A stretch of DNA of 64,000 nt, from assembly GCA_000753455.2 (NCBI GenBank), contig LM994670.1, positions 1,245,815 through 1,309,814 of the forward strand, given 5' to 3'. The position numbers and the translations under genes are program-made. Positions 36,085 through 44,465 of this stretch are shown here, piece after piece. The DNA comes from Clostridium jeddahitimonense (lineage in GTDB: Bacteria > Bacillota > Clostridia > Clostridiales > Clostridiaceae). The notes under the pieces were generated by a model. That model worked only from the letters and a program-made list of their open reading frames with translations, did not search any database and had not been told where the DNA came from. Each line of letters begins with the position of its first letter. Within the stretch, counting starts at the first letter, position 1.

Positions 36085-36762
36085 GTGATATTTTTGATAA
36101 TTAGAGAAAATATAATAGAAGTAGAGGAACAAGATTTAGAGTATATTCTAGAAAGAGAAAATGTTAAGTTTAAACCAGAAGAATTGATATTTTTCGATTT
36201 AGAACATTATGTATATAAAAAACCTAAGTGTGTAGGTGTTTTTGGAGCATGTGTATTTGATGATAAGGATAAAAAACTTCATGTTACTCAATATATGATA
36301 GAAGGAAAAAATGATGTAGTAGATATATTGATATTGGCTAAGAAATATTTTATAAACATGAAAGAAGAGGGTAAAAAAGCTATAGTAACCTTTTCAGGAA
36401 ATAATGATTTTACTGTAATAAACTACTTATTTAATAAATATGGTGTTTATTATGATTTTACTAAGGAATATGAATCAGTAGATATTCAAAAAGAATATGA
36501 GATGGATAAAAAGACTTCTATAGGATTAAAAAACCTTGAAAAAGTATTTAATATACATAGAGAGAGCGAATTAATCAGCGGTTCAAATTTAGCTAAAACT
36601 TTCCATAAAGTATTAAAAGATAAAGAATATATTGAGAGAATGCCAAATGAAAAAATTGAAAATATATTATTGTATAATGAACAAGATGTAGTAAGTTTAT
36701 ATTCGATGTTTACTGCATGGAAGAAATATATTAAACCAATAGAGATAGTAGAAGAAGTTTGA
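36085..36762 (+). CDS. YprB-like RNase H-fold exonuclease domain protein
   Basis: 225 residues. DxE at FFDLEHYVY (Exo I), TFSGNNDFTVINYLF (Exo II) and LYNEQDVVSLYSMF (Exo III) fit the RNase_H_2 (YprB) family; SIGLKNLEKVF is also characteristic. Probably a metal-dependent nuclease. The start is uncertain: a GTG at 36085 or a TTG at 36094, both with weak ribosome sites. Monocistronic. Confidence 0.82.
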   Translation: MIFLIIRENIIEVEEQDLEYILERENVKFKPEELIFFDLEHYVYKKPKCVGVFGACVFDDKDKKLHVTQYMIEGKNDVVDILILAKKYFINMKEEGKKAIVTFSGNNDFTVINYLFNKYGVYYDFTKEYESVDIQKEYEMDKKTSIGLKNLEKVFNIHRESELISGSNLAKTFHKVLKDKEYIERMPNEKIENILLYNEQDVVSLYSMFTAWKKYIKPIEIVEEV

Positions 36763-36782
36763 TGTTTGTTATCAATATATTG

Positions 36783-36845
36783 ATTTAAGGATAAAATCCT
36801 TAAATGATAGATGCTCCTAAATTAATTTAGGAGCATCTATCATTT
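36783..36845. terminator. Two adjoining hairpins between convergent genes
   Basis: First ATTTAAGGAT-AAA-ATCCTTAAAT (36783-36805), then a perfect 44-base palindrome (36802-36845, 22-base arms). The palindrome contains the stop codon of the - strand gene and has no T-run beyond its own ends. Confidence 0.7.
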
Positions 36846-37685
36846 AGAGGAAGTTTTTTTATAAATATTAGTACCATCAGAAATTAAAGTTACAGTACCA
36901 TCTTTATCAGTACGATAAACTTTAGTCCCGAGAGAGTTTGTTAATTTTAAAATTTGTGAGTTAGGATGATTATAACTATTATCTTTTCCAACAGAAATAA
37001 TAGCAATTTCAGGATTGACAGCCTCCAAAAAAGATTGAGAAGTAGATGTTGATGAACCATGATGAGCTATTTTCAAGACATTAGATCTGATGGATGAATC
37101 AGAGTTTAGGATTTCTTCTTCATTATTTTTTTCAGAATCTCCAGTGAATAAAAAAGAAGTACTTCCATATTGAATTCTAAATACTGCAGAATAGAGATTT
37201 AGATTATCGCCATAATCTTTTGGTGAGGGTGAATATATAGAAATATGGATGTCTTTTCCTAAATTAATAGATGTTGTATTAGTATCAAATACATTAATCT
37301 TTTTGTTTTTGGATATAAGAGATTCAACCATTCTTTCAAAAGATTTTGAAGTATGTGTTACTTTAGGAGCAAATAATTCACCAATATCAAATTTTTTTAT
37401 GATGGAGTACATATTTCCTATATGATCTTCGTGAGGGTGCGTAGCTATAACATAATCTAATTTATTTATATTTAATGAGTTAAGATAATTGAATAGATTA
37501 GAACTGCTTTCCTTGGGACCGGAATCTATAAGAAGATTTTTATTATTAACCTGAACTAGAATTGCATCACCTTGACCAACATCGATAAAGTGAACTTCCA
37601 TTAATTGAGTGGAACTTGAAGGGGGAACTGTACAGCTACATAATAAAATAATAAAAATAAGGGGTAAAAATTTAAAAAATCTCAT
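36840..37685 (-). CDS. ComEC-like metallo-beta-lactamase-fold lipoprotein
   Basis: 281 residues from the ATG at 37685 (GGGAGGTTATT upstream; an earlier ATG at 37718 lacks a site). Lipobox LLCSC near residue 17. The metallo-beta-lactamase domain has FIDVGQGDAILVQ, ATHPHEDHIGN (HxHxDH), FTGDSEK and KIAHHGSSTST, as in the C-terminal domain of ComEC. It is a secreted, membrane-tethered hydrolase, possibly a nuclease acting on external DNA. No ComEC membrane part is fused. Confidence 0.9.
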   Translation of the reverse strand: MRFFKFLPLIFIILLCSCTVPPSSSTQLMEVHFIDVGQGDAILVQVNNKNLLIDSGPKESSSNLFNYLNSLNINKLDYVIATHPHEDHIGNMYSIIKKFDIGELFAPKVTHTSKSFERMVESLISKNKKINVFDTNTTSINLGKDIHISIYSPSPKDYGDNLNLYSAVFRIQYGSTSFLFTGDSEKNNEEEILNSDSSIRSNVLKIAHHGSSTSTSQSFLEAVNPEIAIISVGKDNSYNHPNSQILKLTNSLGTKVYRTDKDGTVTLISDGTNIYKKTSSK

Positions 37686-37755
37686 AATAACCTCCCAAAC
37701 ATTAATAATACTTAACAAAATAACAAAAAAATATACAAATTTATTAGAGTATTTC

Positions 37756-37784
37756 TTGAAGTGAAATATTTTAAATAGTATAAT
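37756..37784 (+). promoter_or_regulatory. Promoter of plsC
   Basis: TTGAAG, 17-base spacer, TATAAT (37779-37784). Confidence 0.75.
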
Positions 37785-37819
37785 TGATATAATTAAATAA
37801 TAAAGGTGTGAGTAAGTTA

Positions 37820-38521
37820 ATGATAATAAAAGGAATTTTGTACGGTGCGTATATGGTAATTCTTAGGGGTAAGGCTATAAAACATTCGTGGATTAAAAAA
37901 TATAAAGGGCAGGAAGAAGCAGATAAATATGCTCAACAAACAGCATATCTTTGGGGTAAATATACTATAAAAACTATTGGTATAGATTTAGATATAAGAG
38001 GATTAGAAAATATACCTGATGAACCATGTGTTTTTATTGGAAATCATACTAGTATATTAGACATACCTATAATGTTTTATACAATAGATAGATTGGTAGG
38101 ATTTGTTGCTAAGAAAGAAGTTTTAAAGGTGCCAGTTCTTGGAACATGGCTTGAAAAAGGACACTGTATCCCATTAGATCGAGAAAATCCAAGAGAAGCT
38201 ATAAAAACAATCAATCATGGAGTGGAATTATTGAAAAAAGGATATTCTTTAGCAATATTTCCAGAAGGAACTAGGAGTAAAGATGGAAATTTAGGAGTAT
38301 TTAAAAAGGGAAGTTTAAAGCTTGCTACAAAAGCAAAAGCACCTATAGTTCCTATAGCAATAGATCGTGCTTATACGAGCTTTGAAAAAGATAAAAAGTT
38401 TAAACCTTCAAAAATAAAAGTTACCTTTGGAAAGGCAATAAATACTGCTGAATTAACTAAGGAACAAGAAAAATCATTGAATGATGATGTAAGAAGTGTC
38501 ATAGAATCATATTTAAGCTAA
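37820..38521 (+). CDS. plsC: 1-acyl-sn-glycerol-3-phosphate acyltransferase
   Basis: 233 residues. Catalytic NHTSILD (HX4D) and FPEGTRSKDG motifs in order, plus a hydrophobic N-terminus. It makes phosphatidic acid from lysophosphatidic acid at the membrane. The ATG at 37820 is preferred over GTG at 37808, which overlaps the AAAGGTG ribosome site. Confidence 0.94.
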   Translation: MIIKGILYGAYMVILRGKAIKHSWIKKYKGQEEADKYAQQTAYLWGKYTIKTIGIDLDIRGLENIPDEPCVFIGNHTSILDIPIMFYTIDRLVGFVAKKEVLKVPVLGTWLEKGHCIPLDRENPREAIKTINHGVELLKKGYSLAIFPEGTRSKDGNLGVFKKGSLKLATKAKAPIVPIAIDRAYTSFEKDKKFKPSKIKVTFGKAINTAELTKEQEKSLNDDVRSVIESYLS

Positions 38522-38654
38522 GAATGTGCTTTAAAATTTAATAGATTAAGTAAATTTATTAATTATAGTAAGAATTACTTATTTATTTTGCATATTAAAG
38601 CATTTTTTGAATAAATAATATAAGATAAAGCCACATTGGGGAGGAGATTGCTAA

Positions 38655-40400
38655 ATGCGAAAAGAATTTTCTATCAACAACGACAAAGTATTAATTAATT
38701 TTACAGCGAAATACTGTACAACTTATGAGATGATACTAGATAGTGATGGATTCAGAAGAACTTTAGAAGTTTATTTAAAGAAGGCACAAAACAAGAGGTC
38801 TAATGCATATAGATATTTATCAGAAGCTCTTGATAGTAATGATATACATTATATAAGAAAAAATCTTGTTACAGTTTTTAAGTGGTTAACTTTAATGAAT
38901 GTAGAAGAAATATTAGAAGTAAATATAAATTATGAGGGGCTATTTAAAGATAAAAATGAATTTATAAAGGTTATAGAGGATTTTTATCGTTTTTGGAGAA
39001 GGCTTGAAAGATACACTATTATTCACACAGATAGGATTAGACAAGGACTTGCAGCTATGAGTTTTACTGAAGCAAATAGTAATTTTTCAAGATTGATATT
39101 AAAGTTATATAGAAAAGTGGAAGAGAATGTCTTAGGTGAAAAACCACTGGTATTTAGACAAATACCAGTTGGTGGAAATTGTAGTGTGATGATAAATAAA
39201 GTAAATTGGCCAATGCCTAAATCATATCAGATGTTACAAGAGATAAACTTTATTGACTGTATATTAATTGAACCACCATTTATAACTTATCCAAAAAGAA
39301 ATACGAGAACAGGAATATTCTCAGAAACAACAGAAAATCCTTTAAAGAAATGCGTAATAAATAAAGAACATTGGTTCTGCTATCCAGCGAAAGTTGGAGA
39401 GTTATTGGCGTATATATATTTCCATAGAGATTTTATGGAACACGGAATAACGTTATGTAACCTTTTTGAAATGGCAAAAAGAGAAGAGTGCAGAAATAAA
39501 AAGCCTGATATAGTATATGTGTTTGGAGGAACAGATAAAGAAGATGACTTCAAAACAGTATTCTATGATGATGTAGAGAATGATATTATGCTTGGATATA
39601 TTAACCACTCAGATCAAATAGATTATTTTGGATATATGAAAAAAATGATCTTAACACTTCATAATATAATAATGATAAAAAGGGGATATTTACCTATTCA
39701 TGGAGCAATGGTTAATATTAAACTTAAAGATGGTAAAGAAGCTAATGTTGTTATTATGGGAGATAGTGGAGCAGGGAAATCTGAAAGTTTAGAGGCATTT
39801 AGAGCTCTTGGTAAAGATAATATAAGTGATATGACTGTAATTTTTGATGATATGGGTACATTTAAAAATACAGATGAAGAAGTAGTTGGTTACGGAACAG
39901 AAATAGGAGCTTTTGTTAGGTTAGATGATTTGGAGCAAGGATATGCTTTTAATGAAATAGATAGAAGTATATTTATGAATCCGGATAAGATAAATGCTAG
40001 ACTAGTAATGCCGATAACGCCTTATTTTGAAATAGTTAAGGGATATAAGGTAGATATAATGCTTTATGCAAATAACTACACGGAAGTAGGAAGTAATGAT
40101 AAATCTATAGAGTTCTTTGATAATGTTGATGACTCTATTAAAGTATTTAAAAGTGGAGCAAGAATGGCTAAGGGAACTACTTCAGAAAAAGGTTTAGTTG
40201 AAAGTTATTTTGCAAATCCGTTTGGACCAGTTCAAATGCAAGATGAGACAGATATATTAATAGAAGACTACTTTAAGCTTATGTTTAAAAATAATATTAA
40301 GGTAGGTCAGATTAAAACTTGCTTAGGAATTAAAGGTCAAGAAAAAGAAGGACCAAGAAGAGCAGCTATAGAATTATTTGATATTATAAAAGAATTATAA
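38655..40400 (+). CDS. PEP-carboxykinase-fold P-loop protein of unknown function
   Basis: 581 residues. The first 350 residues match nothing I recognise. Then a P-loop VVIMGDSGAGKSESLEAF (GDSGAGKS at 369-376), VIFDDMGTF, and a segment GTTSEKGLVESYFANPFGP that resembles the TEPxxxFSxCFGxPF stretch of ATP-dependent PEP carboxykinase. HPr kinase shares the same P-loop type. It may phosphorylate a small molecule or protein rather than make PEP. Ribosome site GGGGAGGAG. Monocistronic, ended by a strong terminator. Confidence 0.72.
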   Translation: MRKEFSINNDKVLINFTAKYCTTYEMILDSDGFRRTLEVYLKKAQNKRSNAYRYLSEALDSNDIHYIRKNLVTVFKWLTLMNVEEILEVNINYEGLFKDKNEFIKVIEDFYRFWRRLERYTIIHTDRIRQGLAAMSFTEANSNFSRLILKLYRKVEENVLGEKPLVFRQIPVGGNCSVMINKVNWPMPKSYQMLQEINFIDCILIEPPFITYPKRNTRTGIFSETTENPLKKCVINKEHWFCYPAKVGELLAYIYFHRDFMEHGITLCNLFEMAKREECRNKKPDIVYVFGGTDKEDDFKTVFYDDVENDIMLGYINHSDQIDYFGYMKKMILTLHNIIMIKRGYLPIHGAMVNIKLKDGKEANVVIMGDSGAGKSESLEAFRALGKDNISDMTVIFDDMGTFKNTDEEVVGYGTEIGAFVRLDDLEQGYAFNEIDRSIFMNPDKINARLVMPITPYFEIVKGYKVDIMLYANNYTEVGSNDKSIEFFDNVDDSIKVFKSGARMAKGTTSEKGLVESYFANPFGPVQMQDETDILIEDYFKLMFKNNIKVGQIKTCLGIKGQEKEGPRRAAIELFDIIKEL

Positions 40401-40403
40401 AAT

Positions 40404-40437
40404 AAAAAAATCCTTCTTTTTATAGAAGGATTTTTTT
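40404..40437. terminator. Bidirectional terminator
   Basis: AAAAAAATCCTTCT and AGAAGGATTTTTTT arms around TTTTAT between convergent genes. Confidence 0.95.
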
Positions 40438-40640
40438 TATTTAGTATTTTTTTTATTTTTAATAAAGAAAGAAATAGCATATAAACCAGAAATTCCGATT
40501 ATAGAATATATAATTCTACTGAACACAGACATATAACCGAAAATATTAGAGATTAAATCAAATTCAAATATACCAATTAAGCCCCAGTTAATAGAGCCAA
40601 GTATAATTAATGTAAGTACTATATTATCTAGTAGTTTCAT
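40437..40640 (-). CDS. DUF378 small membrane protein
   Basis: 67 residues, two spans, with the DUF378 signature LILGSINWGLIGIFEFDLI. Function unknown. Its ribosome site GGAGG is inside a hairpin and is separated from the ATG by seven T, so expression depends on how the hairpin at 40641-40697 is resolved. It follows the Lrp gene on the same strand. Confidence 0.9.
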   Translation of the reverse strand: MKLLDNIVLTLIILGSINWGLIGIFEFDLISNIFGYMSVFSRIIYSIIGISGLYAISFFIKNKKNTK

Positions 40641-40697
40641 AAAAAAACCTCCTTATTTATGATACTGTTGCTATAGTAACCATAAAAAGGAGGTTTT
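40641..40697 (-). terminator. Hairpin terminator containing the Shine-Dalgarno of the DUF378 gene
   Basis: On the - strand AAACCTCCTT (40696-40687) pairs with AAGGAGGTTT (40654-40645), with more pairing inside (TTTATG/CATAAA), then the T-run and ATG at 40640. It both ends the lrp transcript and masks the next ribosome site. Confidence 0.8.
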
Positions 40698-40702
40698 ATT
40701 CA

Positions 40703-41164
40703 TTAAATAGTAATATTTCTGTCTATAGGCTGATTTAACGAAATAATAGTATCGGTTCGCTGAATTCCGGTTATAACATTAATTTTATTTAAAAGTATAT
40801 CTTGAAGGTCTGTGATATTTTTACATATAACTTTTGCGAATACTGAATAATCACCAGTAGTTAAGTGTAACTCCACAACCTCATTGATTTTTGATAACTC
40901 ATCAAAAACAGCATTGAATGAAGAAGTTTTATCTACATAAATACCAACAAAACAACAAACATCATACCCAAGTTTTGGAAGGTCAAGTAATATACGAGAA
41001 CCTTTTATAATACCAAGTTCCTCCATCTTTTTCATACGCACATGTATTGTTCCACCACTTACATGACAAAGTCTAGCAATTTCTAAATAAGGAGTTCTAC
41101 AATCCTTAACTAATATATCTAAAATCTGAAAATCTAGTTCATCTAATTGATAACTTTGATTCAA
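40703..41164 (-). CDS. Lrp/AsnC-family regulator
   Basis: 153 residues from TTG at 41164, the codon with AAAAGGGGTG seven to eight bases upstream; an ATG at 41215 lacks a site. Winged helix at the N-terminus (LDELDFQILDILVKDCRTPY, then ARLCHVSGGTIHVRMKKMEELGII) and a C-terminal RAM effector domain (VVELHLTTGDYSVFAKV). It probably senses an amino acid. The strong hairpin after it links its transcription to the DUF378 gene. Confidence 0.9.
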   Translation of the reverse strand: MNQSYQLDELDFQILDILVKDCRTPYLEIARLCHVSGGTIHVRMKKMEELGIIKGSRILLDLPKLGYDVCCFVGIYVDKTSSFNAVFDELSKINEVVELHLTTGDYSVFAKVICKNITDLQDILLNKINVITGIQRTDTIISLNQPIDRNITI

Positions 41165-41306
41165 AACTAACACCCCTTTTAATAAATTTATAATATCTTC
41201 TATATATTTTATCAAATTATATAAGAAAAAAGAAGTATTAAATAAAATCTTTTAAATAATAAGTGAAAATTTAACGTTTTATCAAAAAATGGAAAAATAA
41301 TATTAC

Positions 41307-41335
41307 TTGAAAATATGTTAAATTAAAAGTAATAT
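41307..41335 (+). promoter_or_regulatory. Promoter of the 116-residue membrane protein gene
   Basis: TTGAAA, 17-base spacer, TAATAT (41330-41335). Confidence 0.6.
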
Positions 41336-41368
41336 ATAAGTATAATATATGGAAGGAGCAAATAGAGG

Positions 41369-41719
41369 ATGGGCATTTTATTTACAGTATTATATTTCGT
41401 AATATTACTAGCAATTACATTTGGAATTCTTTTCTTAGGTAGAAAATATGTTTTCTCAAAGGTAAGAATAAATAAATTTATACCTTTAGGAATATCTATA
41501 GCATTATTTCTTATACAATTATTCTTACCAAAGATTATGCAAGAACAAAATATGTGGGTAAGTATGGTATTTACTATAGTTACAGTAACATTTTTCTTAT
41601 GGTTTTTGGAGATTCAAACTACTGGAGGACCTAAGAAAAAAGAAAAACAAATTGAAATTAGACCTAAGGCTAAGCCAAATAGAGTTAAGCATTTAAAAAA
41701 TCAAAATAATGATAAGTAA
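41369..41719 (+). CDS. Small membrane protein with basic tail, unknown function
   Basis: 116 residues: three likely spans (about 4-25, 38-52, 62-82), then a strongly basic C-terminus (KKKEKQIEIRPKAKPNRVKH). I recognise no family. GGAAGGAGC ribosome site, own promoter and terminator. The basic tail may contact phospholipid heads or nucleic acid; that is speculation. Confidence 0.75.
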   Translation: MGILFTVLYFVILLAITFGILFLGRKYVFSKVRINKFIPLGISIALFLIQLFLPKIMQEQNMWVSMVFTIVTVTFFLWFLEIQTTGGPKKKEKQIEIRPKAKPNRVKHLKNQNNDK

Positions 41720-41722
41720 AAT

Positions 41723-41760
41723 AAAAATGAGAAGCTTTTAATTTGCTTCTCATTTTTTTT
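41723..41760. terminator. Bidirectional terminator
   Basis: AAAATGAGAAGC and GCTTCTCATTTT arms with flanking A and T runs, between convergent genes; overlaps the PHP gene stop. Confidence 0.92.
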
Positions 41761-42793
41761 ACAAGGTTTCTTCGTTATTAATGTTATAATGATAAATGAA
41801 AATAGGAGATGTAATAGCAATTTTACCATCTGATTGATAGACTTTTATTACATACCAACTTTCATTTTCGGAAGGAATATGTTCATAGAGGTATTTGATA
41901 CTATTTAAATTTATATTGTTTATTGATTTAATAAGTTTGCCACCATTTGTTATTATTTCGATATCCTTTATTCTATATTTAACATCCTCTGCAAAAATTG
42001 AAAACTTTAATTTTTTATTACTAATAACTAAGCTTTCTCCCATAAAGCTATTATTTATTGTAAAATATAATCTCAAAAATCTAGACTCAGTAGAATATGT
42101 TCTATGCATTCTAAACGCATCTGTTAAAGCTTCGTGAGATAATTCATTTCCTATATATACAGTAAGATTATCAGATTGATCAAAATTAATTCTATGATTA
42201 TCCTGACCATTTATAGCGCTTAATTTCCAACCACAATCTAATAATTGAAAAAAATATTTGTCATGATAAGTAATCTTTGCAGAAGGATTACCATTACAAA
42301 CTTCGATAGATGTAATTATATTATTAAATATTGGATCGTAGGGAATAGCCATTATATTTTTATGAGGATGATTAATAGATATAAATGCAGTTGGATTGTT
42401 TAACATCCATAACGTTAAAAGTCTTAAATCTTTAACTGCACCAGTAAAAAAGTTTTTTGAGTTTATTACGTTAAAATCACCAAATGATTCTGTTCTACAT
42501 TCAAAGCCAACCATTGGAAGGAAGTCATCATGAGATTTTTTGAATTTATTACAGATGCTATTTAAACTTTGCCATTTTGTTGATGAACTGTCTTTAGATG
42601 ATTTATTATTAAGGAAATCATTATGATCGGTTATAAATAAATAATCTAGTCCACATTTTGTTGCATATTCATATAGCTCAGAAGGCGTTCCTCTACCAGT
42701 AGAGTAATTTGAATGACAGTGAGGTATTCCGTAATAAAATTTTATTTTATTTTGATCAAAGACTATATTATCTTTATTTTTCTTTTTTCCCAA
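41759..42793 (-). CDS. PHP-domain metal-dependent hydrolase-like protein
   Basis: 344 residues. PHP motifs: PHCHSNYSTGRGTPSELYEYA (HxH), YLFITDHNDF, GFECRTE (third metal motif), SINHPHKN and INGQDNHR. The C-terminal 100 residues look like a beta-rich add-on domain. PHP proteins are phosphoesterases; the substrate here is unknown. It has no signal peptide. Confidence 0.86.
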   Translation of the reverse strand: MGKKKNKDNIVFDQNKIKFYYGIPHCHSNYSTGRGTPSELYEYATKCGLDYLFITDHNDFLNNKSSKDSSSTKWQSLNSICNKFKKSHDDFLPMVGFECRTESFGDFNVINSKNFFTGAVKDLRLLTLWMLNNPTAFISINHPHKNIMAIPYDPIFNNIITSIEVCNGNPSAKITYHDKYFFQLLDCGWKLSAINGQDNHRINFDQSDNLTVYIGNELSHEALTDAFRMHRTYSTESRFLRLYFTINNSFMGESLVISNKKLKFSIFAEDVKYRIKDIEIITNGGKLIKSINNINLNSIKYLYEHIPSENESWYVIKVYQSDGKIAITSPIFIYHYNINNEETL

Positions 42794-42916
42794 AGTTTAT
42801 ACCTCTTAATAAATTATTACTTACTTATATATAGTATTGTGAGTATTAAAATAATGACAACAATTATAAATGATGATAAAATAAAGTGAAACTTTGGAAT
42901 AAGTGAGGTTGAAGAG

Positions 42917-43417
42917 ATGATTAAGGAGTTTAGTGGTAAATACCCTAAAATTAATGAGACTGCATATATATCAGAATCTGTAGATATTATAGGGGATGTT
43001 TTAATAGAAGAAAATGTTAATGTATGGTTTGGAGCAAGATTAAGAGCCGATATGAATAAAATAGTTGTTGGAGAAAATTCTAACATCCAAGAAAATTCAG
43101 TTATTCATATAGATAATGAGTATGAGACTATAATAGGTAAAAATGTTACTATAGGACATGGAGCTATAATACATGGATGTAATATTTCAGATAATGTTTT
43201 AGTGGGAATGGGATCTATAATATTAAATGGAGCGAAAATTGGTAAGAATACTATTATAGGTGCAGGAGCATTAGTAACACAAGGGAAATCATTTGAAGAT
43301 GGGGTACTAATATTAGGAAATCCAGCTAAGGTTATTAGAAAATTAACAGATGAAGAAATAGATAGCATTCAAAAGTCTGCTGATAATTATGTAGCATTAA
43401 GTAAGAAATATAAATAA
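42917..43417 (+). CDS. Gamma-carbonic-anhydrase-like hexapeptide-repeat protein
   Basis: 166 residues of left-handed beta-helix repeats (IIGKNVTIGHGAIIHGCNIS and following). Three His at 64, 81 and 86 have the 17 and 5 residue spacing of the zinc/iron site of gamma-carbonic anhydrases (YrdA/PaaY type). Reversible CO2 hydration is possible but unproven for this subgroup. It is followed 11 bases later by cvfB. Confidence 0.9.
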   Translation: MIKEFSGKYPKINETAYISESVDIIGDVLIEENVNVWFGARLRADMNKIVVGENSNIQENSVIHIDNEYETIIGKNVTIGHGAIIHGCNISDNVLVGMGSIILNGAKIGKNTIIGAGALVTQGKSFEDGVLILGNPAKVIRKLTDEEIDSIQKSADNYVALSKKYK

Positions 43418-43428
43418 TAGGAGGGCTT

Positions 43429-44271
43429 ATGTTAAAAATAGGTGATTATAATACGTTAAAAGTTGATAGAGAGAAGGATTTTGGGTTCTACTTGGTAGAT
43501 CAAGAGAGTGGTGAGGATGTATTACTTCCAAAATCTTTAGCTGAGGGAATGAATGTTGAAGTTGGGCAAGAAAGAGAAGTTTTTATTTATAGAGATTCGA
43601 AAGATAGACCTATAGCTACTTTTAAAAAGCCGTTAGCTAAAGTATATGATGTAGCATATCTAAAAGTTGTTCAACAAGGTGAGTTTGGTGCATTCGTAGA
43701 CTTTGGACTAGATAGGGATATCTTTGTTCCATTAAAAGAGCAACGTTTTAAACTTCGTACAGGAGATAAATATTTATTTTACATATATTTAGATAAGACA
43801 AATAGATTAGCAGGTACTACTGAAGTTGAAAACTACATAGAAGTAGCAGATGAATCAGTAGGGTTTAAAGTTGGAGATGAAGTAACTGCTATGGTTTATT
43901 CAAGAACACCATCGGGAACTTTAAATGTTGCTGTAGATGGAAAATATAAAGGTTTAGTTTTACCTAATGAATATTATGAAGAAATATTCCCAGGTGCAGA
44001 AATGAGCTTAAGAGTTAAGAGAATATATGAAGATGGAGTCATTGGGTTAACTCCAAGAAAAACTAGATTAAGCGAAAGAGATGAACTAAAAGAAAAGATA
44101 GTTAAGTATATGAAAAAGAATGGAGGATTTATGGAGTTTAATGATAAATCCAATCCAGAAGATATTAAAGCTACATTTGGAACAAGTAAAAATTACTTTA
44201 AGATGGCTTTAGGTGGTCTTATGAAAGAAGGAAAACTTAAACAAGATTCAGAAGGTTGTAGATTAATATAA
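43429..44271 (+). CDS. cvfB: S1-like RNA-binding protein CvfB
   Basis: 280 residues: successive S1-type OB domains (for instance VVQQGEFGAFVDFGLDRDIFVP and VGDEVTAMVYSRTPSGTLNVAV) and a C-terminal winged helix (MKKNGGFMEFNDKSNPEDI). CvfB affects virulence gene expression in staphylococci through RNA binding. It probably forms an operon with the hexapeptide protein. TAGGAGGGC ribosome site. Confidence 0.93.
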   Translation: MLKIGDYNTLKVDREKDFGFYLVDQESGEDVLLPKSLAEGMNVEVGQEREVFIYRDSKDRPIATFKKPLAKVYDVAYLKVVQQGEFGAFVDFGLDRDIFVPLKEQRFKLRTGDKYLFYIYLDKTNRLAGTTEVENYIEVADESVGFKVGDEVTAMVYSRTPSGTLNVAVDGKYKGLVLPNEYYEEIFPGAEMSLRVKRIYEDGVIGLTPRKTRLSERDELKEKIVKYMKKNGGFMEFNDKSNPEDIKATFGTSKNYFKMALGGLMKEGKLKQDSEGCRLI

Positions 44272-44276
44272 GATTA

Positions 44277-44306
44277 AAAAGATGTTACAAATATGTAGCA
44301 TCTTTT
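44277..44306 (+). terminator. Terminator of cvfB
   Basis: AAAAGATGTTAC and GTAGCATCTTTT with loop AAATAT. Confidence 0.9.
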
Positions 44307-44364
44307 AATTTTTATAATTTATTACATAATATTTTTTATTATGTGTAGAAATATGTAGAAAAAA

Positions 44365-44393
44365 TTGAAATTATTTATATAATGATGTAAAAT
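44365..44393 (+). promoter_or_regulatory. Promoter of the orphan histidine kinase gene
   Basis: TTGAAA, 17-base spacer, TAAAAT (44388-44393). Confidence 0.6.
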
Positions 44394-44465
44394 TTAGAAG
44401 TGTTAAAATATAAACATAGTATTTAGAATGATTTTATTTAGATAAAATGATGGGGTAAATTATTT

